Shown: positions 9,011-16,937, counted from the stretch's first letter. The stretch is 44,187 nucleotides of DNA from DATAXP01 sp036272935 (GCA_036272935.1 DATAXP010000147.1:1-44187); one strand, 5' to 3'. The notes: generated by a model from the letters alone, not told the origin. Translations and numbers: made by a program.

Positions 9011-9760
9011 TCAAGGGCGAACAATAAGAATGTCTTCGCGGCGGTTGGCCATCGGGAGTGACGGGTGTTGTGGAACAACGTACGCGTCGAATCCCGCAGC
9101 ACGTGCGCGCTGGACGAGCGACACAACCACCGCATCGTCGAGCTGGTCGTGCTCAATGCAATTGAAATCGACGGTCGGCTTCGCGTCGGTGTTCATGAAT
9201 TGCTGATGAAACCGCGTCCCCGCGGCGCTGGCGAAGAATCGCTTCCGCTTCGAGTTGTTCGGGATATCGCCCAACAGTAACTGCCCTCCCGCAGCCAATA
9301 GCGCCAGCAGCGAATCGATGAAGCGGAAGAACGGCACTTCAACGAACGCATAGTGCAGGACGCTGTAACAGAGAATGACATCGAATTGCTGCTGATGGTC
9401 GCGGATGAACGAAGCGCAATTGGGAAACTGGGCGGCCAACTTGTGCACAGCGGCGCGATCGGGCAGGTGCGCAAGCATTTCCGCACCGTCGACCAGATGC
9501 AGCTGATGCTCGTGGGCCGCGCAGTGGTCGATCAGCAAGACCGGCAGATCGCTGCTTCCGGGGCCGACGTCGAGCACCTGTTTGCCTCGCGCGTCGAGCA
9601 GGGTGAGCTTACCGCGAATGTCGGCGAAGATGGCGGGCTCGCGCCCTTGGCGATACTCGTCGGGAAAGCCGATGCGCTGATATTTCGAGCACGCCGGGTC
9701 GCGGGCCCAACGGCAAAAATCCTCGAAGCCGATGTTGGCAAATGGATTGGTGATCGGCAT
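9011..9760 (-). CDS. Class I SAM-dependent methyltransferase
   Basis: First gene of the minus-strand glycan operon, 249 residues. The Rossmann SAM motif I is VLDVGPGSSDLPVLL, followed by LHLVDGAEML (acidic end of beta2), FDVILCYSVLHY (motif IV region) and LAAGGQLLLGDIPN (motif VI). This is a typical small-molecule methyltransferase. Given the operon it may O- or N-methylate a nucleotide-linked or lipid-linked sugar, which is inference. A plausible promoter lies 82 nt upstream. Confidence 0.78.
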   Translation of the reverse strand: MPITNPFANIGFEDFCRWARDPACSKYQRIGFPDEYRQGREPAIFADIRGKLTLLDARGKQVLDVGPGSSDLPVLLIDHCAAHEHQLHLVDGAEMLAHLPDRAAVHKLAAQFPNCASFIRDHQQQFDVILCYSVLHYAFVEVPFFRFIDSLLALLAAGGQLLLGDIPNNSKRKRFFASAAGTRFHQQFMNTDAKPTVDFNCIEHDQLDDAVVVSLVQRARAAGFDAYVVPQHPSLPMANRREDILIVRP

Positions 9761-9841
9761 GGTGCCAGCTCATGACGGCGGCGCGACGATCGACGTGACA
9801 ACGCCGCCGCGCCCGGTACTTCCAGCGGAAACGGGAGGCGG

Positions 9842-9870
9842 ATCGTAGGGATTTGCGCTGTTTGGGGCAA
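9842..9870 (-). promoter_or_regulatory. Putative sigma70 promoter of the glycan operon
   Basis: Read on the minus strand, TTGCCC (9870-9865) and TACGAT (9847-9842) are 17 nt apart, each matching four of six consensus bases. It would start transcription near 9835, about 75 nt before the methyltransferase. Confidence 0.4.
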
Positions 9871-9930
9871 GATTGATAATCCCTGTTGCCCTTCGGTCCT
9901 TACCACGCCCGCGATATGGCGGCAATTCAT

Positions 9931-9960
9931 TTGACGCTCGTTTCACGCACTAGCTATCAT
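9931..9960 (+). promoter_or_regulatory. Putative sigma70 promoter of the DUF1501 gene
   Basis: TTGACG (9931-9936) and TATCAT (9955-9960) are 18 nt apart, five of six matches each. The predicted transcript would start near 9967 with a leader of about 50 nt containing AAGGGAG before the ATG at 10019. Confidence 0.55.
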
Positions 9961-10018
9961 TTCGTGCAGTTGGCGGGCGGTTCTCGATCGCGAACTTCCG
10001 TCCAAGGGAGCCACGGCC

Positions 10019-11413
10019 ATGTTGCGGATCTATGGCGAGTCGACGTCGCGCTACTGCGACCGGCTGTCGCGTCGCAATTTTCTAGAAATCGGCGTCGCGG
10101 GAATGGCCTCGCTGGGGCTGGCCGACGTGTTGCGCAGCAAGGCGAGCGCGGTCGAGTCGGGCCACCCGGCCGGCAATGCAGCGTCCCGCGACACTTCGGT
10201 GATCCTGATCTGGCTCGACGGCGGCCCCAGCCATATGGACACCTACGATATGAAGCCCGCCGCCCCAGCCGAGTATCGCGGCCTGTGGCGCCCGATTCCG
10301 ACGAACGTTGCGGGGATCGAGATCAGCGAGATGTTGCCGTTGCAGGCAAAGCTCGCCGATAAGTTCTCGATCATCCGCTCGCTGCACCACGACAACGGCG
10401 ATCATTACACCGCCGCCCATTGGATGCTCACCGGCCACGACGGCCCCAACGGGTCCGACACCGGCGGCCGAAATCCGTACATCGGCGCGATCGCCACGCG
10501 CTCGGTCGGCTCGCGCCGACCCGGCATCCCGGCCAACGTCGCGCTGCCGATGGCGATGAGCATCGGGCTGCGCCCCGGATACATGGGGGGCAGCTTTCTC
10601 GGCAGCGAGTTCGATCCGTTCGAGAGCGGCGGCGACCCGAATGCCAACGGCTTCCAGGTTCAGAATCTCGCGCCGACGCAAGGGCTGTCGATCGAGCGGC
10701 TTTCGGATCGTCGCACGCTCTTGGGCGATCTCGATCAGCTCCGCCGGGTCATCGATCGCAGCGGCTCGCTCGAGGCGATGGACAAATTCCAGCAGCGGGC
10801 CTACGACCTGGTGCTCGGCCAGCAGGCGGCGAAGGTATTCGATCTGTCGACGGAAGACGCCAAGCTGCGCGACCGTTATGGCCGCAACACCTGGGGCCAG
10901 AGCACGCTGCTGGCCCGCCGGCTTGTCGAGGCCGGCAGCACGTTCGTCACGGTGCATACCGGCGGCTGGGACCATCACTGGAATCTGCAATCGTCGCTCG
11001 ATAGCTTCCTGCCGCGCATCGATCAGATGGTGTCGGCCCTTTTCGAGGACCTGCACCAGCGCGGCCTCAACGAGAAGGTGCTGGTGGTAATGTGCGGCGA
11101 GTTCGGCCGCACGCCGAAAATGAACGACGGCGGCAACGGCGGCGCGCCGATGAGCATGGGCACGCCCGGACGCGATCACTGGGGCAACGCAATGTGCTGC
11201 CTGCTGGGAGGCGGCGGCGTGCGCGGCGGTCAGGTGGTCGGCAGCAGCGACGCCCGCGGCGAGCAGCCGAAGGACCGTCCGCTCACACCCGGCGACCTTC
11301 ACGCGACGATCTTCCACGTGCTAGGGGTCGACCCGCAGACGCTGCTGGTCGATCGCTCGAACCGGCCCACGCCCGCCATCGCCCGCGGCGACGTGATCCG
11401 CGAGCTGGTGTGA
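10019..11413 (+). CDS. DUF1501 (sulfatase-fold) Tat-signal protein
   Basis: Protein of 464 residues of the DUF1501 family, which is greatly expanded in planctomycetes. The N-terminus carries a twin-arginine type signal (LSRRNFLEIGVAGMASLGLADVL), so export to the periplasm is likely. Alkaline-phosphatase-superfamily features follow: VILIWLDGGPSHMDTYDMKP near residue 60, HHDNGDHYTAAHWMLTGHDG, the metal-binding HTGGWDHHWN and CGEFGRTPKMN. The relatives usually sit beside DUF1549/DUF1553 cytochrome genes; this one is solitary. The reaction is not established for the family; phosphoryl or sulfuryl ester hydrolysis is an inference from the fold. It has its own promoter and an AAGGGAG ribosome site. 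Confidence 0.9.
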   Translation: MLRIYGESTSRYCDRLSRRNFLEIGVAGMASLGLADVLRSKASAVESGHPAGNAASRDTSVILIWLDGGPSHMDTYDMKPAAPAEYRGLWRPIPTNVAGIEISEMLPLQAKLADKFSIIRSLHHDNGDHYTAAHWMLTGHDGPNGSDTGGRNPYIGAIATRSVGSRRPGIPANVALPMAMSIGLRPGYMGGSFLGSEFDPFESGGDPNANGFQVQNLAPTQGLSIERLSDRRTLLGDLDQLRRVIDRSGSLEAMDKFQQRAYDLVLGQQAAKVFDLSTEDAKLRDRYGRNTWGQSTLLARRLVEAGSTFVTVHTGGWDHHWNLQSSLDSFLPRIDQMVSALFEDLHQRGLNEKVLVVMCGEFGRTPKMNDGGNGGAPMSMGTPGRDHWGNAMCCLLGGGGVRGGQVVGSSDARGEQPKDRPLTPGDLHATIFHVLGVDPQTLLVDRSNRPTPAIARGDVIRELV

Positions 11414-11479
11414 TTTGCGACGCCCGCCAGGCATCGATCGCAGAGAGCGCGGTATAATTTGACGACGAGGCATCGGCTT

Positions 11480-11734
11480 ATGATCCGCCTTGCCGCCGAA
11501 CAACAACGCGATGTAGCCGCAAACAACGGCCCGTCACCCCGCGCCGTCGACCCGGCAACGAGCACGGAGTACGTCTTGGTCCGCGCGGAAATCTACGAAC
11601 GGCTGAAACCTTTGTTCGAGGATGATCCACCCAACGAGGTCGAGCGGACCGCCCAGTTGCATGAATTTGGCCGTCGCGCTGGATGGGAAGACGCGAGCGT
11701 GGCCGATTATGACGACCTGCGTCGGCCGTCATGA
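11480..11734 (+). CDS. Small antitoxin-like protein upstream of a truncated MazF/PemK gene
   Basis: Acidic protein of 84 residues. The pattern (MIRLAAEQQ, then PRAVDPATSTEYVLVRAEIYERLKPLF, then GWEDASVADYDDLR) resembles short planctomycete/cyanobacterial antitoxin-like proteins found before PemK-type toxins. The ATG at 11480 has GAGG nine bases upstream; an in-frame ATG at 11459 is possible. Its stop overlaps the next start as ATGA (11731-11734), the arrangement of a coupled toxin-antitoxin operon. Function is inferred from organisation and general similarity. Confidence 0.6.
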   Translation: MIRLAAEQQRDVAANNGPSPRAVDPATSTEYVLVRAEIYERLKPLFEDDPPNEVERTAQLHEFGRRAGWEDASVADYDDLRRPS

Positions 11735-11871
11735 AGCTTCATCGAGGCGACATCGTCGTCATCGACTATCCCTTCAGCGATGGCATGTCGCGAACGTGTT
11801 CAGGTCCGCGCCGCCGGCGGCAGGCAGCAGTTCAGCGGGCAGAGGTCGTGGCTTGCTCCAGCCGCGCCTAA
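11731..11871 (+). pseudogene. 5' fragment of a MazF/PemK-family endoribonuclease toxin gene
   Basis: The first about 19 residues, MKLHRGDIVVIDYPFSDG, match the conserved start of PemK/MazF toxins (family pattern GDIVLVDFPFSDG). After about 11785 the frame becomes Arg-rich and ends at TAA 11869-11871 (46 residues against a normal 110 or so). The lost part has been replaced by the 3' end of the convergent ferrochelatase gene, which overlaps it from 11800. The toxin is therefore inactive as encoded, while its antitoxin partner remains intact. Confidence 0.72.
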
Positions 11872-12840
11872 GGCAAGCCGCGGATGCCGCGCGTCGATCC
11901 GCTCCAGAATCAGCTCGCGGATCATCGCGATGAACGCTGGGTGCGTGCCGACCGTGCCGGCGCGGACCATGTTGATGCCCAGTTCCTCGCAGCGTGCGCG
12001 AGCCTCGGTGTCGAGATCGTAGATCACCTCCATGTGATCCGAGACGAAGCCGATCGGCGCGATCACCACGTCGCGCACTCCGCGACCCGCCAACTCGGCA
12101 AGGTGGTCGTTGATGTCGGGCCCCAGCCACGGCTGGCTCGGTGGCCCGCTGCGGCTTTGATACACCAAGTGCCACTGACACTGCGGCAGCGACGCCGACA
12201 CCAGCCGGCATGTCTCATCCAACTGCGCCGCATAGCGGCAGTTCGCCGCCATCGACAGCGGAATGCTGTGCGCCGTGTACAGGAGGTGTAGCGCCGCGCG
12301 GCGATCGGCCGGGATTTGCTCGAACGCTGAACGGATACGGTCGACCGTCGCCTTGATGAACAACGGATGATTGTAGAATGCCCGCAGCTTGTCGACGCGC
12401 GGGGCTGCGATGCTCGTCGTCTTACTGAAGCTTTCCTGCGCCGCTTGGATGTTCTCACGATATTGTCGGCAACTGGAATACGAACTGTAGGCCGAATTGA
12501 CGAACGCCAGCGCCCTGCGGCGTCCGTCGGTGGCCATCTTCGCAATCGCGTCTGGCAGCAGGGGGGGCCAGTTGCGGTTGCCCCAATAGATCGGCAATCG
12601 CGGCCCCTCGGCGGCCAGCAGTTTCTCGAGCGCCGCAATCATCGCCCGCACCTGGGCATTAATCGGGCTGACGCCGCCAAATCGCTGGTAATGCTCGGCC
12701 ACCTCGAGCATCCGCTCGCGCGGCACATTGCGGCCACGGAGCACGTTCTCCAGGAATGGCATCACGTCGGCCGGGCCTTCGGGACCACCGAACGAAACGA
12801 CCAGCAGCGCGTCGTACGGTTCGGTGTCGAGGGTGCTCAT
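11800..12840 (-). CDS. hemH: Ferrochelatase
   Basis: Last step of protoheme synthesis, insertion of Fe2+ into protoporphyrin IX. At 346 residues it has the normal length. Family segments: LLVVSFGGPEGPADVMPFL, QRFGGVSPINAQVRAM, IYWGNRNWPP, AYSSYSSCRQY (matching the NSAYSSYSSCRQY block of actinobacterial-type enzymes), HLLYTAHSIPLSM (catalytic His in the AHSIP motif), and PIGFVSDHMEVIYDLD with the conserved SDHxE metal site. The C-terminus HDLCPLNCCLPPAART is Cys-rich, like ferrochelatases that bind a [2Fe-2S] cluster. The 3' end overlaps the truncated toxin gene; divergent from the patatin gene. Confidence 0.95.
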   Translation of the reverse strand: MSTLDTEPYDALLVVSFGGPEGPADVMPFLENVLRGRNVPRERMLEVAEHYQRFGGVSPINAQVRAMIAALEKLLAAEGPRLPIYWGNRNWPPLLPDAIAKMATDGRRRALAFVNSAYSSYSSCRQYRENIQAAQESFSKTTSIAAPRVDKLRAFYNHPLFIKATVDRIRSAFEQIPADRRAALHLLYTAHSIPLSMAANCRYAAQLDETCRLVSASLPQCQWHLVYQSRSGPPSQPWLGPDINDHLAELAGRGVRDVVIAPIGFVSDHMEVIYDLDTEARARCEELGINMVRAGTVGTHPAFIAMIRELILERIDARHPRLALGAAGASHDLCPLNCCLPPAART

Positions 12841-12912
12841 GCAATGTCCCGGATCATGCGCGGCGACAGGGATTAGCTATCGCCATTTTCAGTTTAGCAT
12901 GCCCGCGGCCGC

Positions 12913-14838
12913 TTGACACACCAGCCGATTCGGTACATCGTTCGACGCGGCGGCCTTCGCATTCATGGCTGGTTCTGCATCGGCGTGGCATCAAGCGGCA
13001 CTTCACTCGAACGAGCGCGGCAAGTTCTGTTGCGCTGCGCGCTATGCCGCGGCCTCGACGACCTGGCGATCGAGCATGTCGCAGCGGCGACGCACGAAGT
13101 TACCGCCCCCGCGGACCATGAGGTATTTCGCCAAGGCGATCCAGGCGACTCGGTCTACATCGTCGCCAGCGGGCAAATTCAATTGCAAATCGAGCCGGCC
13201 GATGGTCCGCCCCGGGTGCTCGATTCGCTGCGGCGGGGCGATCATTTCGGCGATATGGGAGCGCTCACCAGGCAGCCCCGCGCGATAACCGCCCTGGCCG
13301 TGATCGATTCGCTGTTGCTTCGCATCGATCTCGACACATTCGACGAGTTGCTGGTGCGGGTGCCAGGGCTGGCGGCAAACTTGAGCCGCACGCTCGTGTG
13401 GCGGCTGCACCACGAAAACACCCGCGCTCGCCGCCGACGACATCGCAGCGTGATCGGCCTGGTGAACACCGTCGCCGCGACCAGGCGGCTTGTGCCGCTA
13501 CTGGCTGCGGCGTTGGTCGCACGTGGCGATTCGGTCGAGGTGATCACCGATCGCGATGAGACGTGGCCGACACAGGGGGCTTATGTCGTTGAACGGCTTA
13601 AGCTGGAATCAGCTGACGCGGTCGCCTCGCTCCGCACGCGGCTGCACGAGTTGTCGGAACGCCACGTGCGCGTGCTGCTCGATCTTTCGCCGAGCGAATC
13701 TTGCGATCGGCTCGTCGAGAAACTGACTGCTTGCGAGGAGATTTGGTGGCTTGTCGACCGTCGCGAATCTGCGGCGGCGTTCCATGAGTTGCGTCGAATC
13801 CTGGCCGCCGCGCCATCGCTGGCGCCGCGATCGACCGTGGTATGGCTACTCGGTGAGGACCAGCAGTTCGCTCCGCTGCTTCCCACCGACGTGCCGCTGG
13901 GACGCGCGAGCTTCAAGGTTCGCTTGGGCGATGGGCCGACGCGCTCGTCGCTGGCGCTCGAGCGCGGTCTGGGTCGGCTGGTACGCCACGTTCGCGGCAC
14001 GCGGCTCGGCTTGGCTCTGGGAGGAGGCGGTGCGCGGGGACTGGCGCATTTGGGCGCGATCCGGGCGTTTCAGCGCGCCGGTATCGACTTCGACATGCTC
14101 GCCGGCACCAGCAGCGGCGCGCTGATGGGCTTGTCGTACGCCGCCGATTGGTCGCCTGACCGGGCGCTGGGCGAATTCAAGGCTGCGCTTACGCCGGGCT
14201 TCTGGTGGCGAATGCTGCCGGGGGCGAGCCAGTGGTTCCTGCTCGCGAAATTCCGCCGGCTGGCGTGGGAGGCGATGCTGCGAAAATATGCGGAGCACAC
14301 CACGATCGAGCAGTTGCCGGTGCCATTCGCGACGGTTGCCGTCGACCTGGTCCGCGGCATCCAGGTGGTGCGCGATCGCGGCGACGCCATCCATGCCGTG
14401 CTCGAAAGCATCAACCTGCCGCTCGTGGCGCGACCGATCTTGCGCGACGGCATGGCGCTGATCGACGGCGGGGTGTTGAACAACGTGCCCGGCGACGTGC
14501 TTGCCGAGCGCGGGGCGGATTTGATCGTTGGCATCGACGTAGTCGCGCGGGTGCTCCCCACTTTTGCCGGCAACACGCCCGACACGCCCACCGCGCAGAT
14601 GAAACAACCCGGGCTGCCCGCCTCGGTGCTCCGGATCGTCGAAGTGCAGGCTCACGACCTGTCGGTGCTGCGCAGCAACGCGGTTGATCTGACGATCGCG
14701 CCCGATGCCTCGGCGATCGACTTCACCGACTTCTCGCGGGCCGACGAGTTGGCCGACATCGGCGAGGCGGCGGCGGAAGAAGCGATTCCCAGGCTCAAAG
14801 AGTTGCTGGCCGAGCTTGAACGGCACGAAGACCGTTAA
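12913..14838 (+). CDS. Cyclic-nucleotide-binding domain/patatin-like phospholipase (NTE/RssA-type) fusion
   Basis: Up to 641 residues. A cNMP-binding beta-barrel lies at roughly residues 40-165 (HEVFRQGDPGDSVYIVASGQIQL, then RRGDHFGDMGAL and an RAITALA turn). A linker domain of about 190 residues begins SVIGLVNTVAATRR. The patatin domain has oxyanion loop GGGGARGLAHLGA (near 369), nucleophile GTSSG (near 397) and catalytic DGG (near 517). It resembles bacterial neuropathy-target-esterase homologues that hydrolyse (lyso)phospholipids, with ligand binding possibly gating activity. The start is uncertain: TTG 12913 opens the frame and lacks a ribosome site; GTG near 12985 is an alternative. Confidence 0.88.
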   Translation: MTHQPIRYIVRRGGLRIHGWFCIGVASSGTSLERARQVLLRCALCRGLDDLAIEHVAAATHEVTAPADHEVFRQGDPGDSVYIVASGQIQLQIEPADGPPRVLDSLRRGDHFGDMGALTRQPRAITALAVIDSLLLRIDLDTFDELLVRVPGLAANLSRTLVWRLHHENTRARRRRHRSVIGLVNTVAATRRLVPLLAAALVARGDSVEVITDRDETWPTQGAYVVERLKLESADAVASLRTRLHELSERHVRVLLDLSPSESCDRLVEKLTACEEIWWLVDRRESAAAFHELRRILAAAPSLAPRSTVVWLLGEDQQFAPLLPTDVPLGRASFKVRLGDGPTRSSLALERGLGRLVRHVRGTRLGLALGGGGARGLAHLGAIRAFQRAGIDFDMLAGTSSGALMGLSYAADWSPDRALGEFKAALTPGFWWRMLPGASQWFLLAKFRRLAWEAMLRKYAEHTTIEQLPVPFATVAVDLVRGIQVVRDRGDAIHAVLESINLPLVARPILRDGMALIDGGVLNNVPGDVLAERGADLIVGIDVVARVLPTFAGNTPDTPTAQMKQPGLPASVLRIVEVQAHDLSVLRSNAVDLTIAPDASAIDFTDFSRADELADIGEAAAEEAIPRLKELLAELERHEDR

Positions 14839-14869
14839 GCTTGCCGGACGCTGCCGCGCGGAAAAAAAA

Positions 14870-14918
14870 CGTCGCCCGGACAGGCACTCGGGACAACGAT
14901 GGCAAGTCCGGGACGACG
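14870..14918. terminator. Imperfect hairpin between convergent genes
   Basis: CGTCGCCCGGAC (14870-14881) and GTCCGGGACGACG (14906-14918) form a 12-bp stem with one bulge and a 24-nt loop. It lies between the ends of the patatin gene (14838) and the minus-strand pseudopilin gene (14940). No T-run follows on the plus strand; an A-run at 14862-14869 would be a T-run on the minus strand, so it suits termination of the minus-strand gene better. Confidence 0.45.
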
Positions 14919-14939
14919 TCGCAATGGTCAACTGGCCTG

Positions 14940-15809
14940 CTAATTGCTGACGCTGATGTTGTTGAAGTATTCCTCGATGTGGGCGTCGGTGCCGACCACG
15001 CCGCCGTCGCTGAGCGGATGGAACGAAACGGCCCCCGCGTAGAGCGCTTGCGGCAGCGCGGCTCCCGTGTAGTCGGTCACCTGAAACAAGACGCCAAACC
15101 GTGCATACGCGAGGTTGGGGTTCGCCGTCGGATCGTCATCGAAGTGGACCGGCGCATCATCGATCGTCTTGCCCGACATCGTGGTATAGCTACCCACGCC
15201 AAAGACGACGTAGCTCGCCCCCTGCGTGAGAGCTAAGTCAGCGATCGACTGCGTGCCGAGCATCGCCACGCTCATCCCGCTGGTCAGCGTGGTGCCGGCA
15301 CCAATCGGCGTCGTGATCGCCGCACTGGTCGAGGTCGCGGCGCTATAGGTCAATGCCGGGATGGCGTTGTACGGAAAGAACGTGGGGTTGTAAACGGGCA
15401 CCGACCCGGTGCCATTGGCCGCGGTCGCCGCGGCCGCGACCTGCGCCGCGTAATTGAGGCCGACGTTCGACAGCGCTGCATCGGTTCCGTCCGTCAGCGT
15501 TCCGACATACAAGTTTCCGCTCGGCGAATTGTCGAAGCCGAGCAGGTACGAAAACGTCGAAGTGCCGATAACCAGGTTGTCGAGCAGATTCGGATAGGTG
15601 TAGTACAACGCCTGGTAGGTCTGAATCGCCTTGCTCAGTTCCGCGCCGCTGGTGGCCGAGGACGAGGTATGAGCGCGGTTGAGCATGTTGGGGAACAGCG
15701 GCAGCAACATGCCGGCCAACGCAATCAGGATGACCATCACGACTACCAGTTCCATGAGGGTCAACCCGTAGCGCCTGCAGCGACGCCGCCGAATATGAGT
15801 GCTTTTCAT
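14940..15809 (-). CDS. Type II secretion/type IV pseudopilin-like protein (GspG/H-like N-terminus)
   Basis: Protein of 289 residues with a prepilin leader: basic MKSTHIRRRRCRRYG, cleavage predicted at G15, then LTLMELVVVMVIL with Glu at +5 and a hydrophobic helix. The mature region (SGAELSKAIQTYQALYYTYP) resembles a GspG-type core, followed by a long Ala/Thr/Ser-rich domain ending in HFDDDPTANPNLAYARFG and HPLSDGGVVGTDAHIEEYFNN. It is processed by prepilin peptidase and placed in the inner membrane or a pseudopilus. The ATG at 15809 follows AGGAG by 6 nt; the in-frame upstream ATG has no such site. No other secretion genes lie nearby, which is common for scattered planctomycete pseudopilins. 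Confidence 0.85.
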   Translation of the reverse strand: MKSTHIRRRRCRRYGLTLMELVVVMVILIALAGMLLPLFPNMLNRAHTSSSATSGAELSKAIQTYQALYYTYPNLLDNLVIGTSTFSYLLGFDNSPSGNLYVGTLTDGTDAALSNVGLNYAAQVAAAATAANGTGSVPVYNPTFFPYNAIPALTYSAATSTSAAITTPIGAGTTLTSGMSVAMLGTQSIADLALTQGASYVVFGVGSYTTMSGKTIDDAPVHFDDDPTANPNLAYARFGVLFQVTDYTGAALPQALYAGAVSFHPLSDGGVVGTDAHIEEYFNNISVSN

Positions 15810-15868
15810 GACAAGCTCCTGCGAACGGTGATTAAATTGCAACTACATTGCATTTGCATACCGTAGAC

Positions 15869-15896
15869 GATTCGTCCGTCGTGTCAAGGACGAATC
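15869..15896 (-). promoter_or_regulatory. Perfect 9-bp dyad around a TTGACA upstream of the pseudopilin gene
   Basis: GATTCGTCC (15869-15877) and GGACGAATC (15888-15896) are perfect inverted repeats separated by 10 nt. On the minus strand the loop and stem edge contain TTGACA (15887-15882), a perfect -35 hexamer pointing at the pseudopilin gene. The best downstream -10 candidates (TACGGT, or TATGCA at longer spacing) are poor. It could be an operator over the -35 element or simply an RNA hairpin. Confidence 0.4.
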
Positions 15897-15898
15897 AG

Positions 15899-15922
15899 AA
15901 AAAAAGCACGGCGCGCTAGCGC
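15899..15922 (-). terminator. Possible terminator of the ZIP transporter gene
   Basis: On the minus strand the palindrome GCGCTAGCGC (15922-15913), which contains the ZIP stop codon, is followed by a GC-rich stretch and then seven T's (15905-15899). The stem has little room for a loop, so termination is only plausible. Confidence 0.35.
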
Positions 15923-16833
15923 TGGCTGTGGCCAGTATGGTCGTGGCCATGCATCTCGTGGTGGGACGAGGGGTGCGCGCCGTGATCATGAGCCTCGACG
16001 TGGGCAATGCCGTAGGCAATCGCTACGCCCACCAGCAGCGCCGCCGACAGCTTGAGCCGATCGTGCGAGTGGTACTCGATCTCCGGCAACAAGTCGGCCA
16101 GCGAAATGCACAAGAACACTCCGGCCGAGAAGGCCAATGCCGCGCCGACGACGGCGCCCGGATCGTTGCCCAGGTGCCGCGATCCAAAGACGAACATCGC
16201 CGCCCCGACCGGGCACATCAGCGAATACAGCAGATTGACGACCATTTGCGCGCGGCTCGACCACCCCTGGGCGGCCATCACGGTCGTGATTGACAGGGCA
16301 TCGAGCGGCTTATGCAGGGCGACGGCCAAAAACGTGCTGAAACCGGCAAACGTACCCAACTCATCCGTCTCCGCGTCGGCAGTCACCGCAGCTGCCAAAG
16401 CGACGCCGTCGAGCAGCGTGTGCAGCGACAGTCCCGCCGCGATGCCGATCCAACCCACGCGGCGGCCGGCGGGTCGGCCGTGATCGTGCTCGCAAGGCGC
16501 GCCGTGATGATGGTCGTGCGTTGCATGCGGCTCTTGGGGAGCGTCGAGCACGATCGGTTCATGATGGTGGGCGTGGAAACCTCGAATCAAAAAGAACATG
16601 ACCAGTAGCCCGAGCATCATCCACAGGATCGCAGTATCGAGCGATCCCGTGTACTCCGCTCCGTGCGGCAGCAGAAAGAACAACGCAACGCCGAGCATCA
16701 GCCCGGCGACCACGCTGATCATCATCTGCATCCGCCGATGGCTGAGCACAACGAGCGACGGTAGCCAGCCGCCCGCGAGCGACGCGGCAACCACCAGAAC
16801 ACAATAGATTTCAAGGTGGACCGCGAGAGTCAT
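15916..16833 (-). CDS. ZIP-family divalent metal (zinc) transporter
   Basis: Inner-membrane transporter of 305 residues with about eight hydrophobic segments. A His-rich cytoplasmic loop lies between TM3 and TM4 (FHAHHHEPIVLD, then ATHDHHHGAPCEHDH), and the tail is His-rich. Family metal-site motifs are present: TM4 LSLHTLLDGVALAA and TM5 LAVALHKPLDALSI, matching the HNFxDG/HExPHE positions in variant form. It is expected to import Zn2+ or a similar cation. It is divergent from an ArsR/SmtB-type regulator and shares a 173-bp intergenic region with it, so zinc-responsive control is likely. No good ribosome site precedes the ATG. Confidence 0.88.
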   Translation of the reverse strand: MTLAVHLEIYCVLVVAASLAGGWLPSLVVLSHRRMQMMISVVAGLMLGVALFFLLPHGAEYTGSLDTAILWMMLGLLVMFFLIRGFHAHHHEPIVLDAPQEPHATHDHHHGAPCEHDHGRPAGRRVGWIGIAAGLSLHTLLDGVALAAAVTADAETDELGTFAGFSTFLAVALHKPLDALSITTVMAAQGWSSRAQMVVNLLYSLMCPVGAAMFVFGSRHLGNDPGAVVGAALAFSAGVFLCISLADLLPEIEYHSHDRLKLSAALLVGVAIAYGIAHVEAHDHGAHPSSHHEMHGHDHTGHSQR

Positions 16834-16858
16834 GGGCGATGCCGGAGGGGGACGAGAT

Positions 16859-16873
16859 GTAAATGCATGTTAC
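16859..16873. promoter_or_regulatory. Imperfect inverted repeat, candidate metalloregulator site
   Basis: GTAAATGCATGTTAC has matching GTAA/TTAC ends around an ATGCAT core. It lies 26-40 bp upstream of the ZIP start and overlaps its possible -10 region (TAACAT on the minus strand). It has the look of a Zur/Fur-type box, but no consensus for this lineage was available to compare. Confidence 0.3.
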
Positions 16874-16937
16874 TTGCAGGTGTAATCGACACACAATAAC
16901 ATTCGCGACTGCCCGCGACAATCCTTCCGCACCGCGC

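Noticed and set aside
10082..11317. A 411-codon minus-strand open frame opposite the DUF1501 gene
   Set aside because: Its composition is His/Ala/Arg-rich without domain patterns, and the opposite strand encodes a well-conserved protein; it is an antisense shadow in GC-rich DNA.
13846..14931. A 361-codon minus-strand open frame opposite the patatin gene
   Set aside because: No motifs, Arg/Gln/His-rich shadow; the plus strand has intact catalytic motifs.
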